Source: Lamellibrachia satsuma (Eukaryota; Annelida; Polychaeta; Sabellida; Siboglinidae). From it: 64,000 nt of DNA. The stretch covers positions 2,876,408-2,940,407 of the forward strand of contig BSQZ01000079.1 of assembly GCA_033239005.1 (NCBI GenBank), in the 5' to 3' direction. This document shows, in pieces, positions 12,401 through 21,914 of the stretch (the stretch's first letter is position 1; each line of letters begins with the position of its first letter). The notes beneath the pieces are model-generated. The model had not been told where the DNA came from. It did not search any database and was given only the letters and a program-made list of their open reading frames with translations. The position numbers and the translations under genes are program-made.

Positions 12401-14480
12401 TTGAGCAATATTATTATTCATGTGTATTGTTTTACATCAGAACATCATAATTTATCATATTTTATGTGTGTACAACATAACAAGTGCCCAATGTGTTAAG
12501 TTGGTGGCATACAGGAATTAAATTATTAAAAACAGATCTTGTTATGAAGTAATACTTGCCATAATTGTTATGCTTTTTTTCATAATTGTCTATGTAGAGT
12601 ACAGTTAAAATCAGACTTTACAGGGGTTATAATTTGTGAATGATTTTCATTGAAAATCAAGTTCTCAGTGAAAATTCGCATCAATGTTAATAAGCATGAC
12701 AAATGATACACATTCATGTGCACAAACACAACGCCAAGTTTGGCATGGGCCACCTTTAATATTTTGTATCTGTTTTTAATTGTAAGTTGTGGAACTAAAG
12801 TTCTCTATCATGACAGTAATATCCCATTTAGTAGTTATATTAATATAATGAACATCGTAAAAAATATAAATTAAAATAATGTAAACTTAATTATTAATGT
12901 ATGAAAAACAAAGAGGAATTGCATAGTTAGTGTTTTTGTTAATACACTGTGGTTCAAAGAAATGGTAGTATGATACTGCTGATATAATTATGAAAGTTTC
13001 AATTACCATTCGGTAATGCAGTGAGCCTCAGCAACTACAATTGTATGTAGTCTCTCCTGAAAACGCTCATCTGACATGATAGCCCTCCACTGTCCTGCAA
13101 ACAATGCTTTGGGACTCGGTAGCATAACTGGAAAGTCCCCATATCACCCTTTCCCTTGTCTCTGAAAGATAAAAATGTTCATATTCAGAAGATGCTATTA
13201 AAATAATATATCAGTATCTAGGCTGCTGACTGAAGTATTATGTCAATAAGCAGACAAAAACTATTGACACAGTAGTTGCTTTTGTCACCGGGCAAGTACA
13301 AATTCACTATGCAGCTGTCATGCATATACAGTGCGTGCGTGTTTATAATACCATGTTAATATTTTTTTTATAATATATATTATAAACATGGCCAAGGCTG
13401 CATACAATTACACAAAATCAAATCAATTACGTTTCATTTGAATTACACTAGTCCTGTTTCAATTACAATTACATATGCGTTATATGGATCTCCCCACAGA
13501 AAGGCACATATGTATGCAAAAATGACACACACCAAAGAATGACAAAAAAGGCACATTTGAGCATGGTATAATTAAAATTAATCTAACCGTTATTTCTACA
13601 CTTCAGGAACAAATGTAAATCTGAACTGAAACAAATAAGAAAAAAAACCAAATTAAATTAGAATTGAAGTTGCAAAGTGAGGTGCATTCAGATGAAATAC
13701 ATTTTTCTAAAACTGACAGTTAAGTTTCTTCAAATTGAATGCCCCTGAAGCCATAAAGAAGTGCTAATCTTTTCTCTGGTCAGGAAAATTGTGTACTAGT
13801 TGCAAGTTCAGGCCATTATTTGTCCATTTGTGGGTGCGTTTTTGACACTTTCACATTACATAAACAATTTGCATGTAAATGCTTATTTCTTTTGCTGAAG
13901 TGCTCAAACATAGCTATTAATAATTGGTTAAAATTTAAGCAAATTCTGAGGCATCAACTTTTAAAATTTCCTGATAATTGGTTGATTTGACACGGATTGA
14001 CCCATATATCAGTCAGTATGGGAAAATAACTGGTTATGTTTACATACAAGAAACAGAGTACAGAGAGGAAAAATTTGCTACTTTGGTTATTCGCGTTACA
14101 TTTATGAGGGAGTATGTCTATCTTTGGCTGAGAGCTACATCAATACCATATTATATTAGTAACTGCAATACAAAATGGGTGTACCATGTAGGTACTAGGT
14201 AAGCTAATTAGGAAGTAATATAGGCGTATGCAGGTTTGATTTAATTGTATAAAATATAATAAATTTATTAAAATAATGCTTTACAAAAAAACAAGGGGAT
14301 AAGAGCCCCAAATCACACTTGTTTTCACATGTTTTCAGGTGCCTTTTTGTATAAATAACTTGATTGCAATGCAAACATGAACCACGAGTGACATGAGAAA
14401 CTTGCGTTACCGTAATAGTCAGCCATATATGCTATATGTATGAAACTTAAATCAATACAATGGCTTACCCGTATCAATAG
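9450..14480. other. AT-rich non-coding DNA
   Basis: Five kilobases with stop codons in all frames, no reading frame above about 90 codons, and no recognisable exon, RNA gene or transposon core. It could be intergenic or a large intron. Confidence 0.55.
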
Positions 14481-14482
14481 TG

Positions 14483-14776
14483 CTACCGCTCAGCTTCGGG
14501 TGAACTGCACCACCAAGTCCAAGGCCCATCGGCATCGATCATGAGTAGTCTTTCTTCCGATGACCAACTGCAAATAAAAGGCAACACCATGTCAACGTGT
14601 GCCAGCCGATATTTCCGGGTAACATAAAGTACACGAGGGAGAATTGTGTATATGAGGGTTTCTCCGTACCCTGTTGGAAGTATTCCCATCACATAACGTT
14701 CATCAGTAATGTTCTGGATGCAGGCAAACTGTTTTTTCTCAGTGACAATGCAAATTCTAAATTGAACGACTCTTGC
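14483..14776 (-). pseudogene. RecQ-like helicase fragment with mutated Walker A
   Basis: A minus-strand open stretch contains EKKQFACIQNI, a Q-motif-like segment, about ten residues before MGILPTGYGETLIY. This corresponds to the usual (V/L)LPTGYGKS/T-LIYQ Walker A of RecQ-family and RecQ-like helicases, which unwind DNA using ATP. The invariant phosphate-binding Lys is Glu here (GYGET), so this copy could not hydrolyse ATP normally. Soon after, the protein similarity stops. The minus strand has a good 3' splice signal, polypyrimidine then TTTGCAG at about 14566, which suggests an intron between 14566 and about 14645. No helicase motifs II-VI are visible in the neighbourhood, so it is a relic or single exon. 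The assignment rests on one motif and its local context. Confidence 0.5.
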
Positions 14777-14885
14777 TCAGTCGATAGCACGTGCGACTCG
14801 TAGCGACTGCATTTGTATTTCTGTAGGCGTTACCGGATGAAGTGCCAGCAGCCAATCAGCGTCATCGTCGAGCTTAATTAGCTAC

Positions 14886-14920
14886 TTATGTATGCGCCCA
14901 GAATCTGGGCGCATACATAA
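14886..14920. repeat. 35-bp near-perfect palindrome
   Basis: Two 17-bp arms (left TTATGTATGCGCCCAGA) surround a single A. Nothing in the flanks identifies a parent element. Confidence 0.9.
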
Positions 14921-15102
14921 TTTCCGTCACAATGGGAACCCCACTCTGTGTCCAGGCAATGATGTGTGCGACAAACGGTGGCGCCACATTGCGGAGCCTG
15001 GATAATCGAGGCTAACGTATTGTCGGTAATAACTCAGCAGGAAGTGCTTTATTAAAAAATGGTAAAAGTTGCATCCGTTATATCTACTTTAGTGTGTCTA
15101 GT

Positions 15103-15116
15103 CCACCAGGTGGCAG
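15103..15116 (+). promoter_or_regulatory. CTCF-like motif
   Basis: CCACCAGGTGGCAG fits the conserved bilaterian CTCF core (CCASYAGRKGGCRS) at every position. It lies inside the presumed 3' LTR of the gypsy-like element, next to the GT microsatellite. Occupancy is unknown. Confidence 0.35.
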
Positions 15117-15120
15117 CACC

Positions 15121-15124
<4 letters not shown>

Positions 15125-15200
<76 letters not shown>
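15125..15200. repeat. (GT)n microsatellite
   Basis: About 38 uninterrupted dinucleotides. It lies just inside the presumed 3' LTR of the gypsy-like element (the LTR begins at 15214 on the minus strand with TGTAACA). Confidence 0.97.
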
Positions 15201-15201
<1 letters not shown>

Positions 15202-15274
15202 TCCATCTGTTACACCCCCCGTATTATAAAAGAATAAACCACAGGGGTTTAAAGTACTGTATATGCTAGACTGT

Positions 15275-15640
15275 TTATTGGTATCTGACCGGAGTCTTGA
15301 CGATCCGACCACTCCTGGTAACACGGTCGTGCGTCATCTGAGTCGTTTGTGTATCAACCGGTTCTGGTGGGGCTGCTGGCACTTCTCTCTCGTGTGGAGC
15401 ACCAACGCTTGTTGCAGTCAGCAACTGATCTGCTGGAACGAACAACGCAGGTAGCTCATTCGTTTTGCTGAGGTGCCTTCTGTTTCTGCGCAGCTGTCCG
15501 TGCTGGCTCTGGACCAGGTACGAGCGAGGCTGGACGTGTGAGGCTTTAACGACTGCGGGTGCCCACACCTTTCCCCTCTGAACGCGCACAACGTCGCCTG
15601 TATTGAGTTGCGGCAGAGGCGATGTACCTTTGTCTTAGTA
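15275..15640 (-). pseudogene. Gypsy-like Pol C-terminal tail
   Basis: The stretch includes GDVVRVQRGKVWAPAVV, followed by an RSYLVQ-type strand, LRRNRRHL, and a terminal TRSGRIVKTPVRY. This is the typical end of metazoan gypsy integrases after the catalytic core. It joins abruptly to RNase H sequence at about 15660, so everything between was deleted. Confidence 0.75.
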
Positions 15641-15649
15641 TGATTTCTG

Positions 15650-16062
15650 CTGCCGCTGTCGATGTTTAAGGTCTTTTTGGACACTAACTGCAGACTTGCC
15701 GTAGACGTACTGGTGGAATTTGCCTGTGGCAAAGTATATTGCCAACATCTCTTTTCGATTTGAGTGTAGTTTTGTTCATCTCTTGTCATAGAGCGAGATG
15801 CATACGCAACTGGTTTTCCTATCTGCATCAGGCATGCGCCCAGGCCTGACTGCAAAGCGTCGGCTTGAATGGTGACTGTCTGCTTGACATCAAAGAAGGC
15901 ATGCACTGGTTTGTTGGTGAGGACAGCCTTCAGATTCTCTACTGCCTTGTCGTGCTCTGGATGCCAGGCCCATTTTGCGTCTTTCTTGAGCAGCTCTCTC
16001 AGTGGCTCGGTGATTGCTGACTCATTGGGAATGTACTGTGCAAGATACTTGATCATGCCCAC
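15650..16062 (-). pseudogene. Gypsy-like RNase H domain fragment
   Basis: It encodes the connection and RNase H start: KAVLTNKPVHAFFDV, then IQADALQSGLGACLMQ (first catalytic Asp position), YASRSMTRDEQNYTQIEK, and the following helix. The second half of the domain is frameshifted and then deleted. The segment 18065-18490 is a second, similar copy. Confidence 0.85.
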
Positions 16063-16149
16063 CCAGCAGGCGCTGGAGTGAGGTGACGTCGGTTGGCTTG
16101 GGCATGTTGACGATTGCTTCGATCTTCTTGGGATCTGTTTTCAATCCAT

Positions 16150-16524
16150 CTGATGATACGAGATTACCCATGTACTCGACCTCACTGATCTTGAATTGAA
16201 TCTTGTCACTGTTGAACTTGACGTGCTCGTGCTAACACTCTGTGTAGACTGCTGTCACGTGCTCGTGTTAACACTCTGTGTAGAATGTTGTCATGTTCCT
16301 GGACATCTGCCGCAGCAAATAACGAGGTCGTCGGCTATGACGTGGACACCGTGGATGTCGCCAAATGTATCCTCATTTCTCGTCTGCATTATCTCACTGG
16401 CCGATGAGATCCCGAAGGGCTTACGTAGGAAGCGTTTTCTGCCCCACGGTGTGTTGAATGTGCAGAGGTATGACGACTCCTCGCTAACCTTTACGTGCCA
16501 ATAGCCATCCTTCATGTCGACCAC
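16150..16524 (-). pseudogene. Gypsy-like reverse transcriptase palm fragment
   Basis: VDMKDGYWHVKV carries the first catalytic Asp. FNTPWGRKRFLRKPFGISSA follows. The YxDD box reads VIADDLVI, so the Tyr is replaced while both Asp are kept. A roughly 54-bp direct duplication at about 16207-16300 (GCTAACACTCTGTGTAGA block twice) interrupts the thumb side. Confidence 0.85.
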
Positions 16525-17268
16525 TGTGCAGACCAGCTTGCCAGAGAGCTGTGCTTACACGTCACACGGCGTTGGTATGGCGTGCCGCTCTCGCTTGATA
16601 GCAGCATTCAATGGTCGCGGATCCAAACATAGCCTGAGGGCGCCAGATTTCTTCTCCACTATGACCAGGTTACTAACCCACTCGGTCGGTTCGTCGACAT
16701 CCGCAACAATGCTTTGAACTTTCAGTTGATCAAGCGCTTCTTGAAGTTTGGGCTGAATAGCATACGGAATTTTCCGTGGTGGCTGGATCACTCCTTGTGC
16801 GTCTGGGTTGAGCTCCATGTGATACACTTTGTCAAACTCACCGACTCCAGTGAACACATCGTTGTATTCATGTCTCATGCGGTCTTTTGTCAGAGAGGGA
16901 GTTTTCGTTGTCTTGTTCATGTAAACCCGCTTGATAAGATTCAAGTCATCACAAGCCTTATGACTCAGTATTGGAAAAGCACTGTCTGTGACGTAGAATA
17001 GAAGTCGTTCTAAGTCTCCTTTTGCAGTGGTGCAGTCGAGCGTGACTGTATCTAGTGGGATTGCCTGATGCTCTCCGAATGCACATAATAGAGTCTTGGT
17101 TTTCTCCAGCTTGACTGACTTCATTCGATTGAACACTGTTACTGGTAGCACATTTGCCTCGGCACCAGTATCAAGCTTGAACTGTACATTGTGGCCTTGT
17201 ACATTCAACACTGCTTGCCATTTCTGCTCGGTCTTTGTAGGGTGTTTGCTGTCAGTCACTGTACCCAC
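16525..17268 (-). pseudogene. Gypsy-like aspartic protease and RT N-terminus
   Basis: The minus-strand frame holds the retroviral-type protease motif FKLDTGAEANVLP, a short linker domain, then RT fingers with PPRKIPYAIQPKLQEAL, WVSNLVIVEKKSGALRLCLD and PRPLNAAIKRE. This is the usual protease-RT junction. The frame stops at HAIPTPCDV, near where RT would normally continue, and resumes in another frame. Confidence 0.88.
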
Positions 17269-17329
17269 AAAGAGATAGTCACTTCCCCATCATGATCATC
17301 AGTGTGATCTGTCCCTAGTTGGTAGATTT

Positions 17330-17890
17330 TCGTCCTGAACCCGCCTCCTTTGAACACCTTTGCAAAGTGGTTCCGTCCTTTGCATTTCGAACAGATTGCA
17401 CCATATGCAGGGCATTTGCGTGGCGGATGCTGACTGCCACAATACCCACAGTTACGGCCTTGATAGAACTGTGTGTGTGTGTTGCTTGTGAGACACAGTG
17501 CTGATCTCTGCTGGGTTGTTACGGCCTTGATAGAACTGTGTGTGGTGCTTGTGAGACACAGTGCTGGCCTCTGTTGGGTTGTTTCCCCGTCTGTGTGACT
17601 TTCTTGTATTCTTCTTGCTAAGAATGTTCACTTCTTGTCTCTGTTGACTGTCACCTTCCATCACTTTCATTTGGACTTTGTTTGCCTCTGCTGCATGGCA
17701 GATGTCAAGTGCTTTTGTTAGATTTAAGTTACTTTCACGAAGTAATCTTTCTTTGACTCGTATGTCTAATACCCCAAACACAATGCTATCTCTCAGATTG
17801 CTTTGTTTCTGGTATTCGCAACTGGATAGCAGTATTCTCAGGTCATTTACCCACTGATCAATTGACTCCCCTTCACGCTGATCTCGCTGT
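17330..17890 (-). pseudogene. Gypsy-like Gag C-terminus with zinc knuckles
   Basis: The start resembles the Gag capsid end: GESIDQWVNDLRIL, then VFGVLDIRVKERLLRESN. After a low-complexity linker come two CCHC-like knuckles (CGYCGSQHPPRKC and CSKCKGRNHFAKVF). The last Cys of the second is Phe. A direct duplication of about 60-70 bp at 17452-17570 repeats the segment around CGGCCTTGATAGAACTGTG. The normal N-terminal Gag sequence is absent because of the junction at about 17885. Confidence 0.8.
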
Positions 17891-18495
17891 CAGAACTTGT
17901 ACCTCTCATAATGAGACTTCGAACTTTCATCAACGTTGGATCTTGTTCGGTCGCTTGGCGAATCTCAGACAGTTTGTTCGCACTGACTGGGATATTGAGC
18001 ACAACACTGTGAACAACTCTGCTTAATTCGTCTTCCATCTCTGCGTTGCCTTCACCCTGTATGTATGCACGGGATAGTGTATCAGCAAGATAAATGTACT
18101 GGCCTGGTACATAGTGCACATCTACATCGTAGGGTTGTAGACGTAACATCAGCCGTTGTAGTCTCGGTGCCTTGCATAGTGGCTTCTTCAAGATGCTTTC
18201 TAAAGGTTTATCCATGGTCTGTTTGGACACTAACTGCAGACTTGCCATAGACGAACTGGTGGAATTTGCCTGTGGCAAAGCATATTGCCAACATTTCTTT
18301 TCGATTTGAGCGTAGTTTTGTTCAGCTCTTGTCATAGCGCGAGATGCATACGCAACTGGTTTTCCTCTCTGCATCAGGCATGCGCCCAGGCCTGACTGCG
18401 AAGCATCGGCTTGAATGGTGACTGGCTGCTTGACATCAAAGAAGGCAAGCACTGGTTTGTTGGTAACGACAGCCTTCAGATTCTCTATTGCCTTG
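17885..18495 (-). pseudogene. Second gypsy-like RNase H fragment, fused into Gag
   Basis: It encodes another copy of the same RNase H region (VTIQADASQSGLGACL, YASRAMTRAEQNYAQIEK), with the downstream stretch KPLESILKKPLCKAP and VHYVPGQYIYLADTLSRAY. The latter is the RNase H end plus the linker to integrase that the first copy lacks. A one-base shift splits it near 18280. At about 17885 it runs directly into Gag sequence, and at about 18495 it joins copy A of the transposase-like gene. Element order is therefore scrambled rather than a simple insertion. Confidence 0.8.
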
Positions 18496-19603
18496 TCTGC
18501 CCACTTTGCACCGGCGATAGTACTAATAAAACATCGGGAGGGAGTCGAACCCTCGTACAAGACAGCGAGGTGTTTTAATTTATTTTCTTTTGCAAATAGC
18601 ATTAAAACAAGCAAACAGGCACATACTTACATAATGCAGTGCTACGTCAGATAAATAGAAAGTAGAAAATGACATGCAATCGATGTACCATTATGCACAT
18701 AACTCAATGCAGCCAGAGGGTGTTACAGACAATTAAACAGAAAATAGCAAATCAGCACAATCAGAGATAGTTAGCTGTAAAACTAAGATGTCTTCTTAAA
18801 TGGCCTCTTCGCTGCGACGCAGTGCCAGCCACTCATCTTTGGGCAACTGCCCGGGGACGAAGGGTCAGTCAATTTTCCCCTTGTACCGGGAGTGTCCGGC
18901 TAACCCAGTCGGCTGCTGACACAGCTGGCAACAGCGTACCTTGCGTGGCGTGGACGGATTCTTGGTCTGGTGTCGCCACAAGGTGTTGCGGGAAAGTGGT
19001 GCAGTTAGAACAGTCCCTACATTGTCTATGTGTGCTTACAGGGCCCTGACCAAGTACGGTTGAAATTCTGCGCCCCGTGGGCTGCAAGGTCACTGTCTAC
19101 CTGGGTTGTGGTTGGTAGAGCAGAGCCAGCATCCAGTCCTGCATCCATTGGTGCAGCTGTGGTCGCTGTGCAAGTTGGCTGCAGTCGTCACCTCACTTTT
19201 GCCTGGCCGCTGGTGTCCTCCCAGCGCTCGAACACCATGTGTGGACCAGGCAGCGTCTCGGCCACTGCAGGACGGGTCTGGCACGGAGGTAGCGGTTGCC
19301 TGGAGCATAGCGGCTCGACCGGCACATGCACACCTTGCTGCAGCAGCTGCACCTCCCTGCGACGCTCGATTGCCTTATACCATCGTATCAACGTGGCCTC
19401 ATTTATGACGAACAAGGCCAGGTTGGTGCCATCCAACAACTCAACGCTGGTGAATAGGCGGGCGCGCACCCTATTGTACGCCTCGAGGATCAGGCGCCAG
19501 CGGGAGACGTACTGTGACGATCCGTCCGGTCTGGTGTCGGTGCGTGGCAGGGTGATGGAATCACAGAGGCGCATGCAAACAGTCACGCATTTACACAATG
19601 CAT
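18495..19603 (-). pseudogene. Transposase-like gene, copy A (exon 3 and 3' region)
   Basis: The minus strand encodes the same protein as exon 3 of copies B and C, starting at MRLCDSITLPRTD and ending before a Lys/Arg-rich tail. A CGA-to-TGA change gives a stop after GQAKVR (19188), and the Cys-His segment continues beyond it in decayed form to about 18800. The 3' non-coding region to 18495 contains the B-box-like hairpin (18541-18551). Upstream, 19575-19602 is not exon 3 but matches the 3' region of copy B (23986-24013), so the 3' end of one element has been joined to the middle of another. Confidence 0.75.
18541..18551 (-). promoter_or_regulatory. Pol III B-box-like hairpin in copy A
   Basis: The minus strand reads GGTTCGACTCC, an exact fit to the tRNA B-box consensus, inside the stem GAGGG/CCCTC with loop TTCGACT (a perfect tRNA T-arm). 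The same hairpin is at 24068-24078 and 26882-26892. No A box or cloverleaf was found. Confidence 0.45.
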
Positions 19604-19604
19604 T

Positions 19605-20030
19605 CCCTTAAGAAAATATACCATGGTAAATGCATGGTATAGCATGGTGTTTTGAAACAGGTAAACCGTGGTAAATCATGGTAAACCATGGTAAATACCA
19701 TGGTATACCATATGGTTGTATACTATGGAATACCGCGGTATATTTTCATAAGGGTATATCCCATGGAATGACATGGTATACAATGGTATTTCGTTGGTAT
19801 TACCTGGTAAACTATGACATTGCATAGTAAACTGTGATAGACCACGCTTTTTCATATATTGTGTATGGGAAATGTATGGAATACAATGGTTTACCTGTTT
19901 CAAAACACCATGGATTACCATGGTTTTTATGGTATACCATGGAATTTTACCAAATTTTACCACAGTTAATCTGTTTCAAAACACCATGGTATTTATCATG
20001 GAATACAATGGTATGTTTTCATAGTGGTCT
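19605..20030. repeat. Palindrome-rich CCATGGTA repeat region
   Basis: Dozens of variants of CCATGGTA/TACCATGG are spread over some 400 bp. A 25-bp perfect inverted repeat is present at 19643-19667 and 19888-19912 (core TGTTTTGAAACAGGTAAAC); its core occurs once more at 19971-19989. This could be a foldback element or a degenerate satellite. Confidence 0.8.
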
Positions 20031-20264
20031 ACTACAGACACGATAACTGTTGTCTGATAAAAAAAACTGAATCATAAAAAAATCTTAAACTTCCTCACAA
20101 TCACCATCATCATGTAAATGACATTCTGAGCAACTTTAGTCAAAATCACAAACGTGCATCTCTCTTAGTCTAACACAATAACCAGGCGTGTAGCCCGGTA
20201 GGAAAATACATCCTCATATTACCAGTGGTTCCTATATCGGCATCAATGTTAATAACAATACATA

Positions 20265-20346
20265 TTCAGCTGTACACACACACACCGCGCACCGCGCACC
20301 GCGCACCGCGCACCGCACACGCACACGCACACGCACACGCACACGC

Positions 20347-20393
<47 letters not shown>
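20265..20393. repeat. Compound microsatellite
   Basis: Four copies of CCGCGCA, then about seven CACACG-type hexamers, then about 20 AC dinucleotides: three successive repeat units of decreasing period. Confidence 0.95.
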
Positions 20394-20395
<2 letters not shown>

Positions 20396-21080
20396 AAAAA
20401 CAATTGCGGTCTCACCTCAATCAGTTTGTTTACATTTGGAATACAGCTAAATTCTCAAATCTGCTCAGACATCGTTCAGATTGTCACGAATTGCTCTATT
20501 TTTGTGGGTTTACTGAAACATGCCATATACCCAGTTTATTTACCTGTGAAATCATCGTATATTTACAAATATTCGACAGCCAGACATTGTTAGACAGTCG
20601 GTTAATCCTTGTGCGAAAATTTCTGCCTCCATCAGTCCACGTGTCTGCCATAAATCCGAAAGGGTGCGCTACCATAGAATGTTAAATTCTGGGATGTTCG
20701 TAGGTTGGCAGCACAAATATCTCGGCAAAAATATAAGATAATGTAAAAAAAGCAGACATCGCACATATATCAAAACAATAATTAAAAGTTCACATATCGT
20801 GCAACTGTCTTTAAATCTTATTCATAAATCATAAACAAGTATTTTGCTTGCCCAAATCACACAATTCAATAATAAATAGAGCAAAGAGGAAACTCTGGAG
20901 ACAGTTCGGCACGCCGCTACCTCTGTTCGTAATGTACCTGGAGTTACTGTGAATGCAGCAGCACAGGAACCGCCAACGACGTCTTTCGTCACGGCTAATG
21001 TGTGCATTCGCGACCAATACCCATGAACAAATGCTTACTAGCAGTGAACTTCACCCAGCAGCCGCCCGAAGACACAAAAC

Positions 21081-21096
21081 GGCTCTTTTCAGAGCC
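21081..21096 (+). other. Histone-type mRNA 3' stem-loop (orphan)
   Basis: GGCTCTTTTCAGAGCC is an exact replication-dependent histone stem-loop: 6-bp stem, four-base loop TTTC. The flanks also fit, with ACAAAAC before and AACCA after, and a purine-rich CACAAAAGAG about 15 nt downstream where the U7-pairing element lies. In animals this hairpin binds SLBP and replaces the poly(A) tail. I could not find a histone reading frame in the 300 bp upstream, so it is either a relic of a histone gene end or a coincidence. Confidence 0.55.
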
Positions 21097-21914
21097 AACC
21101 ATACTCTCACAAAAGAGTTGCTACATTGGGTGTGAACGATGTCTTTTCCAGATACCGACATCATCAGTAAGACGGACATCAAGTGTGCTTGGCTGAAACA
21201 TCCCAATTCACGAATACTGAGGGAGACAGAGCCAACTGGGGAACTGTATCCTCACTGAAGACCAGTGTACAGATTATTATTATTTTAATTTCCAGAAAAA
21301 AAATGATCAACCTTTTAAGCAATTTAACTATCTAAGACGAGAGAACACAACTGTCAAAATACTGTTATTTAAAGTATCTGGAAACATGTTATAATTTATT
21401 AATATTAAACAAGACGCCAGTGCATTCGTGATTGTAATTGCTTTATTTGTAATCAATCAATTGGTTCCGCAGCCCATAGAATTTGACTGGATTTTCCAAA
21501 TGGTGTAAAACATTACCATCCCCCTGGACGTTTAGTTGTACTTGCCCTACCATTTCAACCCTACCTATACAGTCCCTCTGGGTATGTAGTCTGCCCACCC
21601 CCTATGTTTGACATCTACCCACCCATACATCAGAGCAGCTGTTACATGATGGCACTCGTCCATCCTCAGGGGACACTCGCATGTTGACGTGTTGATGCCT
21701 ATGCATTACTGAACAATAAATTAATTTACAGTTGACATATACAAATGTCAAAAATAGTTCAGGAATGTGAATATTTTGGACTGCTGTAAATTAAGATAAC
21801 AGGTAATGAATACTAACATGAAAATACCACAATAAATATCATTATAACTCATATCCTGTCAGATACATACGAAATATATCTAGAGAGAAAATACATTAGG
21901 CTTAGTGCCTGCAG

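Larger units (their letters stand above)
15046..17890 (-). mobile_element. Ty3/gypsy-like LTR retrotransposon, internally deleted and decayed
   Basis: Reading down the minus strand from about 17890 the order is Gag C-terminus, zinc knuckles, aspartic protease, reverse transcriptase, RNase H, then the extreme C-terminal tail after integrase, ending at 15275. This is the Ty3/gypsy order. A purine-rich tract ACGGGGGG at 15215-15222 (minus) is followed by TGTAACA, the expected start of a 3' LTR at 15214, and an AATAAA signal lies at 15048-15053 inside it. The far LTR border is not clear, so the lower coordinate is nominal. The RNase H C-terminus and the whole integrase core are missing. Several frameshifts and two local duplications (17452-17570 and about 16207-16300) show the copy is dead. 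No 5' LTR is seen because the 5' side is fused to another fragment at about 17885. Confidence 0.85.
20045..21914. other. Non-coding stretch with microsatellite and orphan histone stem-loop
   Basis: No recognised gene. It holds the compound microsatellite at 20265-20393 and the histone-type stem-loop at 21081-21096. Reading frames are short and unlike known proteins. Confidence 0.55.

Noticed and set aside
15052..15324. A minus-strand frame with a long HTHTHT tract
   Set aside because: Produced by the GT microsatellite in the presumed LTR.
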